Positions 4,835-5,412 of a stretch of 5,412 nt of DNA are shown piece after piece (position 1 is the first letter of the stretch; each line of letters begins with the position of its first letter). The position numbers and the translations under genes were made by a program. The notes under the pieces are model-generated. The model was not told where the DNA came from. It worked only from the letters and a program-made list of their open reading frames with translations, and did no database searches. The stretch is from Rhizobacter sp. (GTDB taxonomy: Bacteria > Pseudomonadota > Gammaproteobacteria > Burkholderiales > Burkholderiaceae): contig JACMKW010000179.1 of the NCBI GenBank assembly GCA_014379885.1, positions 1 to 5,412 of the forward strand, given 5' to 3'.

Positions 4835-5412
4835 ATGTTCGACATCCTGGTTCTCAACCAGATCTCCGCCAACGGACTGAAGCGCCTGGCCGCCGAGCGC
4901 TACAAGACTGGTAAAGACATGGCACGCCCCGATGCCGTGCTGGTGCGCTCGGCCGACATGCACACGATCGACATACCGACCAGCGTGAAAGCCATCGCCC
5001 GTGCCGGCGCCGGCACCAATAACATTCCCGTCAAGGCCATGAGCGCGCGCGGCGTGCCGGTGTTCAACGCCCCCGGAGCCAATGCCAACGCAGTGAAGGA
5101 GCTTGTGCTCGCCGGCATGTTGATCGCCGCGCGCAACTTGGCGCCAGCCCTGCGCTTCGTAGCGAGCCTCGACCCAAAGAACCCCGAGATGGAGAAGCTG
5201 GTCGAAGACGGCAAGAAAAACTTCGCCGGTTTCGAGCTCGCCGGCCGCACGCTGGGCATCGTGGGCCTGGGCAAGATCGGCTGCCTGGTGGCCGACGCCG
5301 CCATCAAGCTCGGCATGAACGTGCTGGGCTACGACCCCGAGATCACCGTCGACGCCGCCTGGAGCCTGCCCGCGCAGGTGAAGAAGGCCGCCAGCGTGGC
5401 CGAGGTGATGAA
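4835..5412 (+). CDS. serA: D-3-phosphoglycerate dehydrogenase, N-terminal 192 codons (3' end outside window)
   Basis: This enzyme oxidises 3-phosphoglycerate to 3-phosphohydroxypyruvate with NAD, the first step of serine synthesis. The visible part begins MFDILVLNQIS and has the two-part layout of D-isomer-specific 2-hydroxyacid dehydrogenases. The N-terminal substrate domain carries the block AIARAGAGTNNIPV (53-66) and FNAPGANANAVKELVL (77-92). The NAD-binding Rossmann fold starts at about 138 with GRTLGIVGLGKIG (GxGxxG at 144-149), and Asp167 ends the second strand in the position that selects NAD over NADP. The blocks resemble the shorter phosphoglycerate dehydrogenases of about 390-400 residues rather than E. 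coli SerA; a C-terminal ACT domain cannot be checked. The catalytic Arg, Glu and His lie beyond the window. The start is set by GAGGAG (4821-4826), 8 bases before ATG. Position after serC supports the pathway assignment. A different 2-hydroxyacid dehydrogenase specificity remains possible but less likely. Confidence 0.88.
   Translation, partial: MFDILVLNQISANGLKRLAAERYKTGKDMARPDAVLVRSADMHTIDIPTSVKAIARAGAGTNNIPVKAMSARGVPVFNAPGANANAVKELVLAGMLIAARNLAPALRFVASLDPKNPEMEKLVEDGKKNFAGFELAGRTLGIVGLGKIGCLVADAAIKLGMNVLGYDPEITVDAAWSLPAQVKKAASVAEVM

Overview
The window looks like ordinary chromosomal DNA from a betaproteobacterium of the order Burkholderiales, most likely the family Comamonadaceae. This rests on high GC with strong G/C preference at third codon positions, on housekeeping proteins of betaproteobacterial type, and on a GC-rich interspersed sequence (core CTGCCCCCCGAGGGGG) that I associate with that family. 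The family placement is inference; no taxonomic search was possible.

Layout. Bases 1-297 are the last 98 codons of aconitase B (acnB, cut by the window edge), followed by a hairpin-rich 3' region ending in a strong intrinsic terminator (513-543). Next is a small gene (684-1034, +) for a secreted Lys/Ala/Glu-rich protein with two cysteines, with a hairpin after it (1041-1067). Bases 1121-1233 are a diverged second copy of the acnB 3' end and its downstream flank, closed by its own terminator (1257-1283). On the minus strand lies a two-gene unit: sbcB, exodeoxyribonuclease I (3506 to 1995), whose stop overlaps the start of a predicted outer-membrane beta-barrel lipoprotein gene (1995 to 1294). 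Divergently from sbcB, on the plus strand, are serC (3600-4682) and, after a 152-base gap holding a large inverted repeat, the 5' part of a short-type D-3-phosphoglycerate dehydrogenase gene (serA-like, 4835 to the window edge).

How the genes work together. The serA-like product oxidises 3-phosphoglycerate to 3-phosphohydroxypyruvate and SerC transaminates it to phosphoserine, so the right end holds the first two steps of serine synthesis. AcnB is a TCA-cycle enzyme. ExoI is a DNA recombination/repair nuclease; its coupling to an envelope lipoprotein has no obvious functional logic.

I do not see an undescribed multi-gene system here. The points that most deserve a second look are the duplicated acnB tail flanking the small secreted-protein gene, an interspersed repeat that is translated as part of the N-terminus of ExoI, the TGATG-coupled lipoprotein, and several clean dyads (355-375, 657-672, 4694-4758, 4792-4808) in noncoding DNA.
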